A DNA stretch of 64,000 nucleotides from Fremontodendron californicum (taxonomy: Eukaryota > Streptophyta > Magnoliopsida > Malvales > Malvaceae), in assembly GCA_030761205.1 (NCBI GenBank), contig JAULJL010000027.1, forward strand, positions 19,904,501 through 19,968,500, in the 5' to 3' direction. Shown here piece by piece: positions 8,888-19,085 of this stretch. The position numbers were made by a program, and so were the translations under genes. Under the pieces are notes generated by a model. The model was not told where the DNA came from, searched no databases, and was given only the letters and a program-made list of their open reading frames with translations. How positions within the stretch are numbered: the first letter of the stretch is position 1; the number at the start of each line of letters is the position of its first letter.

Positions 8888-9535
8888 ATGGAAAGTACTT
8901 CGTCCCAGCGCATTAAAAAAATTTGTGTCTTTGGAGGTGTTTATCCAGGGAAAAATAACATATTTGCTGATGAAGCCATAAGAGTTGGAGTAATACTTGC
9001 CCAAGAAAAGATCCAGTTGATTTATGGAGGCGGTAGTACGGGTTTAATGAGAGCAGTCGCTACAGCAGCACACGCCAGAGGAAGTCCAGTTCTAGGAGTC
9101 CTGCCAAAACTATTCACAGATTTTTGTGGACCTACCTTGGGTAAGGAAATACAAGTCTGGAGTATCCCTGAACGGATAACAATCATGTACCATTCTGCCG
9201 ATGCATTCATTGCTTTACCAGGAGGTCTGGGTACATTGGAAGAAATAGCTTGCGTGGCTTCTTGGTCATCTTTGGTCACAAATAAGAAACCCATTGGTTT
9301 GCTTAATATTAATGGTTATTTTAGTAATTTGCTTTCATATTTAGATAATGCTGTGGAAAATGGATTCATGTTTTCAGAGGCAAGGAGAACCATAATTTCT
9401 GCTACAACCATTGAAGATTTACTCAAAAAGCTCCAAGCTTATGAGTGTTTATCTGCTACGGTTGTTTCGCAAACGCTCGGGAAAAGAAAAAGAGATATGG
9501 ACGAGCAAGGAGTGGATTGCACTTTGTCTTTGTGA
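8888..9535 (+). CDS. LOG-like: LOG-type cytokinin riboside 5'-monophosphate phosphoribohydrolase (215 aa), copy A1
   Basis: Full-length LOG family protein (old name lysine-decarboxylase-like). The family cuts ribose-5-phosphate from cytokinin nucleotides to release active free-base cytokinin. Rossmann-type start KKICVFGG, nucleotide loop GGGSTGLM (47-54), conserved Arg in IPERITIM (~96) and the signature PGGLGTLEE (111-119). Plant LOG genes normally have several introns; this one has none. The C-terminal tail carries GKRKRD (~198-203), a possible nuclear signal. This copy has unusual changes LMG to LMR and HAGG to HARG in the nucleotide-binding region, so its activity is doubtful. An in-frame upstream ATG at 8852 is not in frame in every copy, so MESTSSQ is taken as start. 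Confidence 0.9.
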   Translation: MESTSSQRIKKICVFGGVYPGKNNIFADEAIRVGVILAQEKIQLIYGGGSTGLMRAVATAAHARGSPVLGVLPKLFTDFCGPTLGKEIQVWSIPERITIMYHSADAFIALPGGLGTLEEIACVASWSSLVTNKKPIGLLNINGYFSNLLSYLDNAVENGFMFSEARRTIISATTIEDLLKKLQAYECLSATVVSQTLGKRKRDMDEQGVDCTLSL

Positions 9536-11459
9536 CATTATCTAACATTTTGTTTGTTGTGTCTCAGTTATAATAAGTGGTTAGCAACCTCTACAGGTAA
9601 TATATCCTAAATTTTACCTTCAAAAAAAAAAAAGAAAAAAAAAGAAAGAAATTTGTGTTTTAAGCCATTTAAAAGTATTCATTCTGAACAAGGTCTGAGT
9701 AAGGGAGACTTGAGACATACCTTGTCAGTTTGATTTTAATCTTTTTATGTTTACTTGTTAATTTTTGTTTAGTATTTTAGGATTATTTAGGTTGCATGGT
9801 TTTGTTTTGTTTTGAGTCTTAGTTGTTCCTATTCTTATGTTATTAGTTCTTTTCTCTTACACATGATTCTTTCATTTGGGTTAATAGACTTACATTGAGG
9901 ACAATGTAAGAATTAAGTGTGGGGGGAATGATTTAGGATTTCTTTTATTTTTGTCTACTATTTTGTTTTATGAGTCTTTATTATTATTATTATTTTTTAG
10001 TGTGTTTTAGTTCCTTTTTAATACAATGATGAGATATGAATCGCATAAGTCTAAAACAGATTTATTAGTGAGAAGATTTTCATGAGAATTGAGCTTGATG
10101 TCAACCTTTTTATGAGCCAATGTTAATATGATATGTTGATTGAGAAAGAAGCATGTTTAGACTTAATCTGACTTGTATAATCATCCTTGTGAGTTTTTGA
10201 GCCTATAATGATTGATGCATTATACAAATCAATCTAATTTCTTTCTTGAGTGCTCTTATGATTACATGATTCTCTAGAACTTGCTTTAAACCGTTTGAGA
10301 CTATATTGATACATGTGACAACATGAATATGATAGAGGCATTAGGATTATAACCAGAGCCAAACAGCCATCCATTATTAATGTTCTAAGAGAACATCCCC
10401 ACTAGTGAGCCAATTTGAGCCTACATAAAATATGCTGTTTTATTGGTAACCACAACTTACACCTAGCCTAAATATACTTATATCCTTACCCTTGTTCTAA
10501 AGATGGATTATATATTTTGAGACATATTGCAAAAAAACAAGGGATATTTTTAGTTAAAAATTTGGGTTAGAAACAAGAAATAAGTGTGGGGGGAAAAGAA
10601 AAGAAAAGTCAAGAGAAAAAGAAATGGAATACTGGCAAATATATTCCTATGTAAAAAAAAATATATAAATCATCTCTTGAATTTGTGGAAAAAGAAAAAG
10701 ATGTTACAAAGTTGTTTAGAATGAAGAAAAGGCCCAACATGAATATCCGGCCTAGGTGACTATGTACTTGTAAAGAGTTTTGAGAAGTTTCTTTGTATGA
10801 TCTTTTTATGTCTCTAAACTTTATGAACTCTTTGGAACCTTTGTGATATCTTTATCCTTTTGTTCTTCAACCACATTACAAACCCCTTGGCCCCATTACA
10901 ACCTTGATTAAAGACCTCTTGATTTATGAACTTGCATGATCTTTTAGTGGAGAATAGGTGGACAAGCAAGCATATGGTAGAACTATTTTCATGAGATTGA
11001 TTGAGTGTAAACACTTTACCACTACTTTAAAGAGTGAAAATCATGAGAGTATCCCATGTGAGAGGTTGAGATTAAGTTTGAATATGTACTATTTTGATTG
11101 AAATATGTTATGTTAATATTGGCTTAACTCAAACTATTTACATTCAAGCAAGAATTTTTGTGAATTTCTTTAAGCTATTGATTAGTTTTTAAGACTTGTC
11201 CAATGATTATCTCTAATTTATATTGGAAGGATTAGTTATAATTATTATTTTTAGTTTTTCTTATGTCTTCAATGTTTGTGGGTATCGTTCTAGTAAACCC
11301 TCACGAGACTAAACTCGTCCACTAGGGACACCTAGGGGTTTAAAGGCTTGTGTCACATGCTAAGTGCCACCGTGATTTCCTACGAAAATGGATTAGATTA
11401 GATTTTCTTATTTTATTGAGTCGTTGCTAGGGACTAGCAACAATCTAAGTGTGGGGGTG
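9536..11459 (+). other. 3' noncoding region and polypurine tract of A1
   Basis: No credible gene. Contents in order: a stem-loop ACAAGGT...ACCTTGT (9688-9725); the hairpin TTACATTGAGGACAATGTAA (9890-9909) followed by GTGTGGGGGGAA; a second GTGTGGGGGGAAAAG run (~10581-10595); a conserved block with ACGAG/CTCGT hairpin (~11300-11320); and the PPT AAGTGTGGGGGTG directly before the 3' LTR. Shared with B and C elements, so of retrotransposon rather than cassette origin. Confidence 0.75.
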
Positions 11460-13036
11460 TGATAACTCGTATAATTATATAGTTTTTAGTTATGTTTTAT
11501 TATTGTTTTGTGTCAAATACGAGTTATTATTGCTTAGTCTAAATTGTGTTTATGATCTTTTATATTTTTATGTAATTTGGTGTTTTTCACAAGTTTCTTT
11601 GAGTGATTTCAGATTACTAGAATTAAGGGCAAATCCAGTTCAGTTCCAGTTCCGACACCTTTTGTCATATCAGCTATATCTCGAGTTTCACTGAAGCAAT
11701 AAGGCTGAAATATTAACCGTGCAAAGTTAAGAGGCATATCTATCTTTTTCATGTTTTACACTTCTTGAAACGGAGTCGTTTTCCCTAGCGAAATCGACCA
11801 TCAAGTTGGCTGATGTGCAATGACGTCTGTGCTGACCTGTTTTCGTATTTTGCCCATATCTTCTTATCCACATAAGAAAATGAGCTGATTCTAACGGCTA
11901 TGGATCAGTAACTGATAGGGGAACATTTTTCTAGAAGACCATGTGATCAGATCAGGCCTCCAAAATTGACAAAATCGACCATCAAGTTGGCTGATCAAAA
12001 TTGTCACACAATATGACGAAAATTGTTAGAAAAATGCACCCACCTATTATACCTACCTTTGAAATTTGTAAAGCTTGTCTCTTGTCATTTAGCCTTCCAA
12101 AATGTGTATAAATAGAGGGCCTTGGATGATTGTAAGACATTGTATATTGGTAGGATATTAGCCATTGTAATAAAATTCTCTAAGTTTTCTTCTTCTTTCT
12201 TTTCTCTAGTTTTCTTTTTCTTTATTTTCTTCTTCTTCTTTCTTTCTTTTATTTCCTTCTTAGATTCTCTTTAATTTTATGTTTATGTTTACAATACCTA
12301 TGCTAGGTTAAACTTCTATTTGGTTAAGGGTGATTTCAAAGCCCTAGACATGTTTTGTGATTGATTTTCAGATTCTATCTATCATTAATTTTCTATCAAA
12401 GTTGCTTATGTTCTTCTACAAGAATTGTTCATGATGTTGTCTTGATTTATTTAGGTGTACAACTAGATAGATCTTGATAATTATCTATTGCTAGTCTAGG
12501 AGTCTTGTTCCGTGTAATTGTCTTGATTTCCTATTCATAAGTGGCAATTTGTGATTAATGATTATGGTCAAGTTTTCAATATTGATAGATCTGAAATTGA
12601 TTCTTAATGATGTCTAGTGGTGGAGAATGAAACCTTAACCATATTTTTCATATTTGATTCTTCTTACTTACTTGTTTTCTTACTTTTCTAGTTTGCTTAT
12701 TTTTAAAAGTATATTTATTTTTATTGGCTGGTTATACCGCCTAATTTGTATATTAACTTTGTTTTATTTTTATTGGCTGGTTATACCGTCTAATTTAGTA
12801 TGTATATTTTTATTGGCTGGTTATACCGCCTTGCATCTTATTCTTATTATTTACTTTAGTTTAAATCTGGCTTCAAAAACCCTTTTCTTTTATTGTTTTC
12901 TTTGAACGTAAGTTATAAACTAATAACTCATAGATTAAAACCCAATCCCTGAGGACTCGACCCTTGCTAATCATTATACTTACAATTGATCTTTTTAGTG
13001 CAAGGTTAAATAAGATACACTCTTTTGGGTGTATCA
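11460..13036 (+). repeat. 3' LTR of A1
   Basis: As the 5' LTR but lacking ~230 bp at ~12579 (TTTTCAAT joined to ATTGATAG) and with three tandem units. It ends GGTGTATCA (one change from GCATCA). Confidence 0.92.
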
Positions 13037-14024
13037 TTTACCACCTCCCACAAATGTGAGAGAGGTTCGTTCTTTTCTTGGACATGCAGGTTTCTATAGG
13101 AGATTTATCAAAGACTTCTCAAAGATCACATTACCTCTTTGCAAGCTACTACAAAAAGATGTGGTTTTCCACTTTGATGATAAATGCAAAGAGGCGTTTG
13201 AAACATTGAAGGGACTCTTGACATCAGCTCCTATCATGCAACCACCAGATTGGAATGTACCTTTTGAAATCATGTGTGATGCTAGTGACTATGCCATTGG
13301 AGCTGTTTTGGGCCAACGGGTTGGCAAAGCCTCACATGCCATTCATTATGCCTCCCGAACTCTTAATGATGCTCAATTGAACTATTCCACTACTGAAAAA
13401 GAACTTTTGGCTGTTGTATTTGCTTTAGAAAAATTTCGATCTTATTTAATTGGTACTAAAGTAATTGTATATTCTGACCATGCAGCCCTTAGGTACTTAC
13501 TCACTAAGAAGGAGGCCAAACCAAGGTTGATTAGATGGATACTTCTCTTACAAGTGTTTGATTTGGAGATAAAAGATAAGAGAGGTAGTGACAACCTGGT
13601 TGCGGACCATCTTAGCCGTTTAGTTCGTGAAGAGGATGCACTACCCTTGAATGAGAACTTTCCGGATGAGCAACTTCTTTTTATAAGTACAACAACTCCT
13701 TGGTATGCCGATATTGTTAATTACTTAGTTACCAAGAAGTTGCCACAAGAGTTGACACAAGCTCAAAGAAATAAGATCAAGAGTGATGCCAAATACTACA
13801 TATGGGATGATCCTTACCTTTGGAAGCATTGCTCCGATCAGATTATAAGAAGGTGTGTACTCGAATCTGAATTTCAATCTATTCTCACCTTTTGTCACTC
13901 TTATGCATGTGGAGGACACTTTGGATCCAAAAGAACAGCCATGAAAGTTCTTGATTCTGGATTTTATTGGCCTACTATATTAAAAGATGCATACCTCTTT
14001 TGCAAGTCATGTGATCGTTGCTAA
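13037..14024 (+). pseudogene. RNase H and integrase N-terminus of element B
   Basis: Resumes the pol frame after A1 (13037-13041 is the second TSD copy). RNase H residues are visible: CDASDYAIGAVLGQ (Asp), STTEKELLAVV (Glu), YSDHAALRYL (Asp), NLVADHLSRL (Asp). The integrase HHCC zinc domain follows (CHSYACGGHFGSKRTA...FCKSCDRC). It ends at a TAA (14022-14024) where one base change has replaced a sense codon; the frame continues beyond. Confidence 0.92.
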
Positions 14025-14054
14025 AGAACAGGTAACTTAGGTGCAAGAAATCAA

Positions 14055-14762
14055 ATGCCTCAAACTCCAATACTTATTGTTGAAATTTTTGATGTATGGG
14101 GCATGGATTTCATGGGACCTTTTCCTTCTTCTTTTGGTAACGTTTATATTTTACTAGCCGTTGATTATGTTTCAAAGTGGGTGGAAGCAAAATCCACTAG
14201 GACTAATGACTCTAAAGTTGTTTCAGATTTTGTCAAGACTAACATCTTTGCTAGGTTTGGAACGCCAATGGCCATAATCAGCGATAGAGGTACTCACTTT
14301 TGCAATAGGACTATGGAAGCACTTTTGAGGAAGTATAACATCACACACAAGGTGTCCACCTCATATCATCCTCAAACTAGTGGGCAAGCTGAAGTGTCAA
14401 ACCGAGAAGTTAAGTCCATCCTTGAAAAGACAGTTAATCCAAATAGGAAGGATTGGAGTTCACGACTTGATGATGCACTTTGGGCTTATAGGACAGCATA
14501 TAAGACACCCATTGGTATGTCTCCTTATCGACTTGTTTATGGTAAGCCTTGTCATCTTCCGGTTGAATTGGAACATAAATCATATTGGGCTATCAAACAA
14601 TGCAACATGGAGATGGATGAGACAGGTAAGCAAAGAAAACTTGACCTACAAGAATTAGAGGAGATAAGGAATGATGCCTATGAGAATTCTAGGATTTACA
14701 AGGAAAAGACTAAGGCATTCCACGACAAGATGATATCAAGAAAGGACTTTGTTGTTGGATAA
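14055..14762 (+). pseudogene. Integrase catalytic core of element B
   Basis: Same frame as the preceding part. DDE triad visible: WGMDFMGPF (Asp), IISDRGTHF (Asp), GQAEVSNREVKSILE (Glu). Then DDALWAYRTAYKTPIGMSPYRLVYGKPCHLPVELEH, typical of plant Ty3/gypsy integrase. Ends at TAA 14760-14762 (VG then stop). The usual KVLLFHSRLKLFPGKL.SRWVGPF tail is still readable to ~14880, then the frame is lost. No chromodomain is seen. Confidence 0.92.
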
Positions 14763-16560
14763 AAAGTTCTTCTCTTCCATTCACGCCTTAAGTTATTTCC
14801 AGGTAAGTTACGTTCTCGTTGGGTTGGACCTTTTGTTATTATTAATGTATTTACTCATGGTGCAGTTGAAATCCAAAGCCCAAAACAGATAAGCCTTACT
14901 ATGAGAACTTTCCTATACAAGATGTGGAGGAGTTACCACTTTTTGAGCCAAATTATGTTGAATAATAATGGCATGGGTCTAAGTCAGGCTGAGGACAATA
15001 AACCAAGCGCTTCTTGGGAGGCAACCCAAAAGGATGGAGAGCATCTATTATATCAGATTTGCATATTCCTTACTCTCCATCATTCTATCTTTTATTGTTT
15101 TTCTTTTCTTTTGTTTAATAGTTCTTTTCTCTTACATATAATTCTTGCATTGGGGGATAATAGCATTACATTGAGGACAATGTAAAAATTATGTGTGGGG
15201 GGAAGAATTTAGGATTTTATTTAGAGTGTTTTGTTTTTGAGTCATTTTATGTTGTTTTTAGTGTGTTTTAGTTACTTTCAATACTATGATGAGATATGAA
15301 TTGCATAAGTCTAAAACAAAATTTATTAGTGAAAAGATTTTCATGAGAATTGAGCTTGATATCAATTTTTGTTTTATGAGCCAATGTTAATATGATATGT
15401 TGATTGAGAAAGAAGCATGTTTAGACTTAAATCTGACTTGTATAATCATCCTTGTGAGTTTTCGAGCCTTTTGATTGATGCATTATACATATCAATCTAA
15501 TTTCTTTCTTGAGTGCTCTTATGATTACAAGATTCTCTAGAACTTGCTTTAAACCTTGTTGAGACTATATTGATGCATGTGACAACTGAATATGATAGAG
15601 GCATTAGGATTTTTAGCCAGGGCCAAACAGCCATCCCTTATTGATGTTCCAAGAGAACACACCCTTAGTGAACCAATTTGAGCCTACATTGAATAAGTTA
15701 TTTCTTTGGTAACCATAACTTGTCCCTAACCTAAATATACTTATTTATATCTTTACCTTTGTTCCAAAGATGAATTAGCATGTTTTGAGACAAGTTGCAA
15801 AGACAAGGAAGATCTATTGAAAATTTGGGTTAGAAACAAGAAATAAGTGTGGGGGGAAAAGAAAAGAAAAGTCAAGAGAAAAAGAAATGGAATACTGGAA
15901 AATACATTCCTATGTGAAAAAAAAAATGAAAAAAAAATATATGAATCATCTCTTGAATTTGTGGAAAAAGAAAAAGATGTTACAAAGTTGTTTAGAATGA
16001 AGAAAAGGCCCAACATGAATATCCGGCCTATGTGTCTATGTACTTGTAAAGAGTTTTGAGAAGTTTCTTTGTATAAATCTTATTATGTCTCTAAACTCTA
16101 TAAAATCTTTGGAACTTTTGTAATATCCTTTATCTTTTATTCTTTAGCCACATTATTACCCCTTGGCCCCATTATAACCTTGCATAAAGACCTCTTGATT
16201 CATGAAGTTGCATGATCTAAGTAGTGGAGAATAGGTGGACAAGCAAGCATATGGTAGAAACTGTTTTCATGAGATTGATTGAGTGCAAACACTTCACCAC
16301 TATTTTTAAAGAGTGAAAATCATGAGGGTATCCCATTTGAGAAGTTGAGATTAAGTTTGAACATGCACTATTTTGATTGAGATATGTTATGTTAATTTTA
16401 GCTTAACTTAAACCATTTACTATCAAGCATGATTTTTTGTGAAACTCTTTAAGCTATTGATTAGTTTATAAGACTTGTTCAATGATTATCTATAAGTTGT
16501 ATTAGATTCGGTTTTCTTACCTTGTGTCTATTTGATTTTGCTCGAGGACTAGCAAAAGAT
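14763..16560 (+). other. 3' region of element B after pol
   Basis: Decayed end of pol to ~14930, then noncoding DNA. It has the hairpin TACATTGAGGACAATGTA plus G-run (~15168-15202), a second G-run (~15845-15858) and a T-rich tail. No env-like ORF is recognisable. Homologous to the 3' regions of families A and C. Confidence 0.75.
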
Positions 16561-16576
16561 TAAGTGTGGGGGAATT
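16561..16576 (+). other. Polypurine tract of element B
   Basis: TAAGTGTGGGGGAATT immediately before the 3' LTR start TGATAAGTGC. Confidence 0.85.
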
Positions 16577-18204
16577 TGATAAGTGCTTAATTTCATACAT
16601 TTTCCTATTTAATTTCTTTATACTTTGTGCTTTGATTCTTACTTCCTTGACATTTTACTAGGTTTTTATGCTTTGTAGGTATTTTGGAGGAGATGAAGTC
16701 AAAACATGTCAATTAGGATGTTAAAGAGCTTACAAAATCACAATCACAAGATGGAAAAGAGTTGGGAGTCAAAAAGATCAAATTCTTGGTGCAAAGCAAG
16801 AAGACAGATTTGACCTTCGGAGCTTGTTGCTAAGAAAACATGATGTTGGACTCTTTATTCGAAGAAACCTACTTCTTGACTTTTGAATATAACTTGATTA
16901 CCTTTCCAACGGCTGGTCGTGGGCCTAAATCGGATAAAAAATGGTCATCCAAATCGGCATTTGAATATCTCCCTAAAAACCCTAGTGGCAGAAAAAAACC
17001 CTAGCCGTAAATGACAACTTTTTCTTAACACCCTAGCTTACATTTATGTTTATCCTTGTCAAAGAAGGATTAGTGGCTGTCAACTTGCATTAATTGCAAG
17101 TATCTTTCCTTAAAGCTAATCCTAGTCAAAGTTGAAGAATTAAATCAGCCAAGACTTTCCTTCCTTACACTTACTTTGCCTGCAAGTTTGTAATCTCTCT
17201 TCATTAAAGAGTGCTTTGACTAAAACTTTCCTACTTTATTCAAACTTGGCTGCCAAGGCTTATATCTTTCCTTAAAACACAAAAGTCAGCCACTTTTCCT
17301 TAACTTTAGCCACAAGTCAGCATTTATTGAAGGGAGAGAGCTGAAATTCACTTGTTTGATGCCCTAGCTATTGCCTATAAATAGAGACGAAGGGGGCATA
17401 CGAAATTGAGACTTTCCCAAGCATCAAATTCTGATTTCTTCTTTGTTTCTTTGTTTTTGAGAGAGCAAGAGGCTGGATAATTAATATTCTTCTTCTTCTT
17501 CTTTCTTTCTTTTATTTTCTTCTTAGATTCTCTTTAATTTTATGTTTATGTTTACAATGCCTATGCTAGGCTAAACTTTTATTTGGTTAAGGGTGATTTC
17601 AAAGCCCTAGACATGTTATGTAATTAATTTTCAGAATCTATCTATCATTGTTTTCTATCAAAGTTGCTTATGTTCTTCCATTAAAATTGCTCATGATGAT
17701 GTTTTGATTTGTCATGTTGCTTAGATCAACCTATCTTTCTCATGATAAAGCTGCTATTAAATTGAATTTAGAGAGCTTATTCTAGGTTGTTTGATAGTTA
17801 GAGATTAAATAGAAAGCTTGTTCTATTTAACGACGAACTAAGGAAAGATTGGGGTAACAGAGCTTGTTGTTATCTACGGTTGTTAACTTTGATAGCTAAT
17901 TAATGTTGATAGATATGAAATTGATTCTTAATGATGTCTAGTGGTGGAGAATGAAACCTTAACCATATTTCTCTCATATTTGATTTCTTATTTCTTACTT
18001 GCATCTTACTTTTCTTGTTTGCTTATTTTTAAAACTATTTCAAAACCCTCTTTTCTTTTGTTTTCCTTGAATTTAAGTTTTAAACTATTAACTTATAAAC
18101 TAAAACCCAATCCCTGAGGACTCGACCCTTGCTAATCACTATACTTTACAATTGATTCTTTTTAAGTGCAAGGTTAAATAAGATACTCTATTTTGGGTGC
18201 ATCA
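16577..18204 (+). repeat. 3' LTR of element B (family B)
   Basis: TGATAAGTGCTTAATTTC... to ...GGGTGCATCA, 1628 bp, TATA box at 17376-17383. Its U3 shares diverged blocks with the family-C U3 (CCAAATCGGATA, CTCCCTAAA, AAACCCTA) but not with A. It is followed by TATAC, the expected TSD; the left TSD lies outside the window. Confidence 0.9.
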
Positions 18205-18836
18205 TATACATAAAACTAAAAAGAAAAATAAAAGAATGGAGAAGAACAAGAATAATAATGATGATCCCTTGAGTGTCCTCAAAAGATGTCTAGTTTGTGG
18301 CTCAAAAGATGGTTTTTATAGAGCTTTAAAACCCTGAGAATAAGTCCTCGCCGCACAAGTAAGCCTGGAGGCAGAAAAATCACGTTTTTGCGTTTTTTCA
18401 GATTTGCGGTTAGGGTTTTTCTGGCCGTAGGGTTCTTTAGGGAGATCTTCTAGCGCCAATTTGAATGCCCATATCTTATCCGATTTGGGCCCACAATATA
18501 TTGTAGGAAAGATAATCAAGTCAACTTCAAAAGTGAAGAAGGAAGTTTCTTCAAATAAAGAATCTAACATCATGTTTTCCTTGCAACAAGTTCCGGAGGT
18601 CAAATCTGCCTGATTGCTTTTCAACCAGAAATTGATATTTTTGACTCCCAAGTCTTCTTCCATCTTGTGTTATGATTTTGTAAGCTCTTTACCATCATTA
18701 TTGAAATCTTTTGACTTTGTTCTCCTTATTGTACCTAAAATTCAAAAACATATTATAAGTAAACAAGATAAAGATCGAAAACATAACAAAAACTAAAGGT
18801 AGAAAGGCATAAAATGTATATTTTATGAGCTTATCA
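18205..18836 (-). repeat. 3' LTR of minus-strand element C0 (family C), partial
   Basis: Reverse complement of the first ~630 bp of the family-C LTR, with its 5' terminus TGATAAGCTC at 18836. It was split by insertion of B; the other half is left of the window. Confidence 0.88.
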
Positions 18837-19085
18837 AATACCCCCACACTTAGCTTTTTGCTAGTCCTCGAGCAAAACAAAATAAAAATAAAATAAGAAA
18901 ATCTAATCTAATCCACTTTCGTAGGAAATCACGATGGCACTTAGCATGTGACACAAGCTTTTAAACCCCTAGGTGTCCCAAGTGGACGAGTTTAGTCTCG
19001 TGAGGGTTTACAAGGATGATACCCACAAACATTGAAGACATAAGAAAAACTAAAAAAAAATAAAAAAAAAAATAATAATTACAAC
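18837..19085 (-). other. 3' internal end and PPT of C0
   Basis: The reverse strand reads ...GCTAAGTGTGGGGGTATT directly before the LTR (PPT at 18837-18856), preceded by the conserved block around CTCGTGAGGGTTTAC. Cut at 19086 by C1. Confidence 0.8.

Larger units (their letters stand above)
4639..13036 (+). mobile_element. Element A1: non-autonomous LTR element with viral-like gene and LOG
   Basis: LTRs at 4639-6496 and 11460-13036, flanked by a perfect 5-bp duplication TTTAC (4634-4638 and 13037-13041). Internal order: PBS, gag-like ORF, cysteine-rich protein gene, LOG gene, long 3' noncoding part, PPT. No protease, RT, RNase H or integrase. The 3' LTR is shorter (1577 versus 1858 bp), because of one internal deletion of ~230 bp (near 12579) and one fewer tandem unit. 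Confidence 0.93.

Noticed and set aside
9022..9294. 90-codon antisense frame inside LOG, repeated in copies
   Set aside because: Shadow of the LOG coding frame.
10814..11014. 66-87 codon open frame in the 3' noncoding region, repeated in A copies (32759, 37112, 47320, 57254)
   Set aside because: Length and N-terminus vary between copies, no domain, and conservation is explained by the youth of the copies.
16577..18204. Possible host gene leader with AAACCCTA motifs (telo-box-like) in the B and C U3
   Set aside because: It lies within LTR U3 shared by B and C families; no coding exon follows.
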